Origin: Mucilaginibacter yixingensis
GTDB lineage: Bacteria > Bacteroidota > Bacteroidia > Sphingobacteriales > Sphingobacteriaceae
NCBI RefSeq assembly: GCF_041080815.1
Contig: NZ_CP160205.1
Location: 3,162,001-3,226,000, forward strand
Length of the DNA stretch: 64,000 bases
Direction of reading: 5' to 3'
Shown piece after piece: positions 63,815-64,000 of the stretch. Numbering within the stretch: position 1 is the stretch's first letter; every line of letters starts with the position of its first letter. The translations under genes and the position numbers were made by a program. Under the pieces are notes generated by a model, which had not been told where the DNA came from, did no database searches, and saw nothing but the letters and a program-made list of their open reading frames with translations.

Positions 63815-64000
63815 TGAACCAGGAAATAACCGGATATCTGCGCTCTGACGGACGCAAGGGCATACGCAACATTTTAGTAATTGCTTACCTGGTTGAATGT
63901 GCCCACTTTGTAGCTGACGAGATTGCCTCTCATTTTAGGGGGCAGCCGGTTCATGTCATCGGGTTTAGTGGCTGTTACCCAAATACACACGCAGATCGGG
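63814..64000 (+). CDS. Altronate dehydratase large subunit, N-terminal part (cut by the right edge)
   Basis: The first 62 residues are present: [39 protein letters not shown] and [14 protein letters not shown]. The SDGRKGIRN motif opens the GD_AH domain of UxaA and galactarate dehydratases, and GFSGCYPN holds a conserved Cys. It starts at the TAATG overlap with the small-subunit gene. Compared with the fused UxaA in this window the same step is split over two genes, and the early residues differ clearly, so it is a separate paralogue. Confidence 0.85.
   Translation, partial: MNQEITGYLRSDGRKGIRNILVIAYLVECAHFVADEIASHFRGQPVHVIGFSGCYPNTHADR

Noticed and set aside
1..64000. Search for tRNA, rRNA, insertion sequence or prophage genes
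   Set aside because: No cloverleaf, rRNA segment, transposase, integrase or phage structural gene was seen; the only decay is the aldo/keto reductase fragment.

Overview
The window looks like a chromosomal segment from a member of the Bacteroidota, most likely Sphingobacteriaceae (Mucilaginibacter or Pedobacter type). The evidence is three SusC/SusD outer-membrane pairs, ECF sigma / FecR anti-sigma pairs, STN-bearing TonB-dependent receptors, a protein with a type IX secretion (T9SS) C-terminal signal, Bacteroidota-style promoters (TTG, about 20 nt, TAnnTTTG) and a near absence of Shine-Dalgarno sequences. The genus is an inference. I see no rRNA, tRNA, CRISPR array, integrase or intact insertion sequence.

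Layout. (1) 1-8.7 kb: a minus-strand unit fecR-susC-susD-GH28 polygalacturonase followed by a truncated exported protein at the left edge, with a divergent ECF sigma gene. (2) 8.8-14.2 kb: a second minus-strand unit, susC-susD-FAS1 lipoprotein. (3) 14.7-25 kb: a plus-strand unit of ECF sigma, fecR, STN-type susC, susD, AraC regulator and GH36 alpha-galactosidase. (4) 25.3-28.4 kb: minus-strand PL6-like lyase and a second GH28. (5) 28.7-31.9 kb: plus-strand right-handed beta-helix protein of unknown activity and a full-length altronate dehydratase. (6) 32-47.9 kb: a long minus-strand run of exported carbohydrate enzymes: GH2, PL38/PF05426-like lyase, GH88, then after a terminator GH95, GH31, GH29, GH29, GH27 and a small jelly-roll lyase candidate. 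(7) 47.9-56.5 kb: an 838-base non-coding stretch holding a candidate structured RNA, a 2297-residue T9SS cargo protein, a translationally coupled lipoprotein and a fragment of an aldo/keto reductase gene. (8) 56.7-63.2 kb: a minus-strand cytoplasmic operon gntR, enolase-superfamily dehydratase, uxaC, rraA-like, SDR, exuT. (9) 63.5 kb to the end: plus-strand split altronate dehydratase (small subunit, then large subunit cut by the window edge).

How it fits together. This is a uronic-acid polysaccharide utilisation region. SusCD pairs capture and import oligosaccharides. GH28 enzymes and several lyases cut uronate backbones. GH88 removes the unsaturated terminal uronates that lyases leave. GH29, GH95, GH27, GH36, GH31 and GH2 strip fucose (or L-galactose), galactose, alpha-linked glucose or xylose, and beta-linked sugars. 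ExuT imports the monomeric uronates, and UxaC and UxaA send them towards 2-keto-3-deoxygluconate. No PL1, PL9, PL10 or PL11 pectate/rhamnogalacturonan lyase and no rhamnosidase is present. The lyases instead resemble alginate/glucuronan-type families, so the substrate is probably a fucosylated, galactosylated uronate-rich heteropolysaccharide (plant mucilage or exopolysaccharide) rather than plain homogalacturonan.

The most interesting non-coding signals are intrinsic terminators pointing antisense in the leaders of all three susC genes (possible cis-antisense sRNAs), the structured RNA candidate at 48.2-48.4 kb and two families of palindromic repeats.
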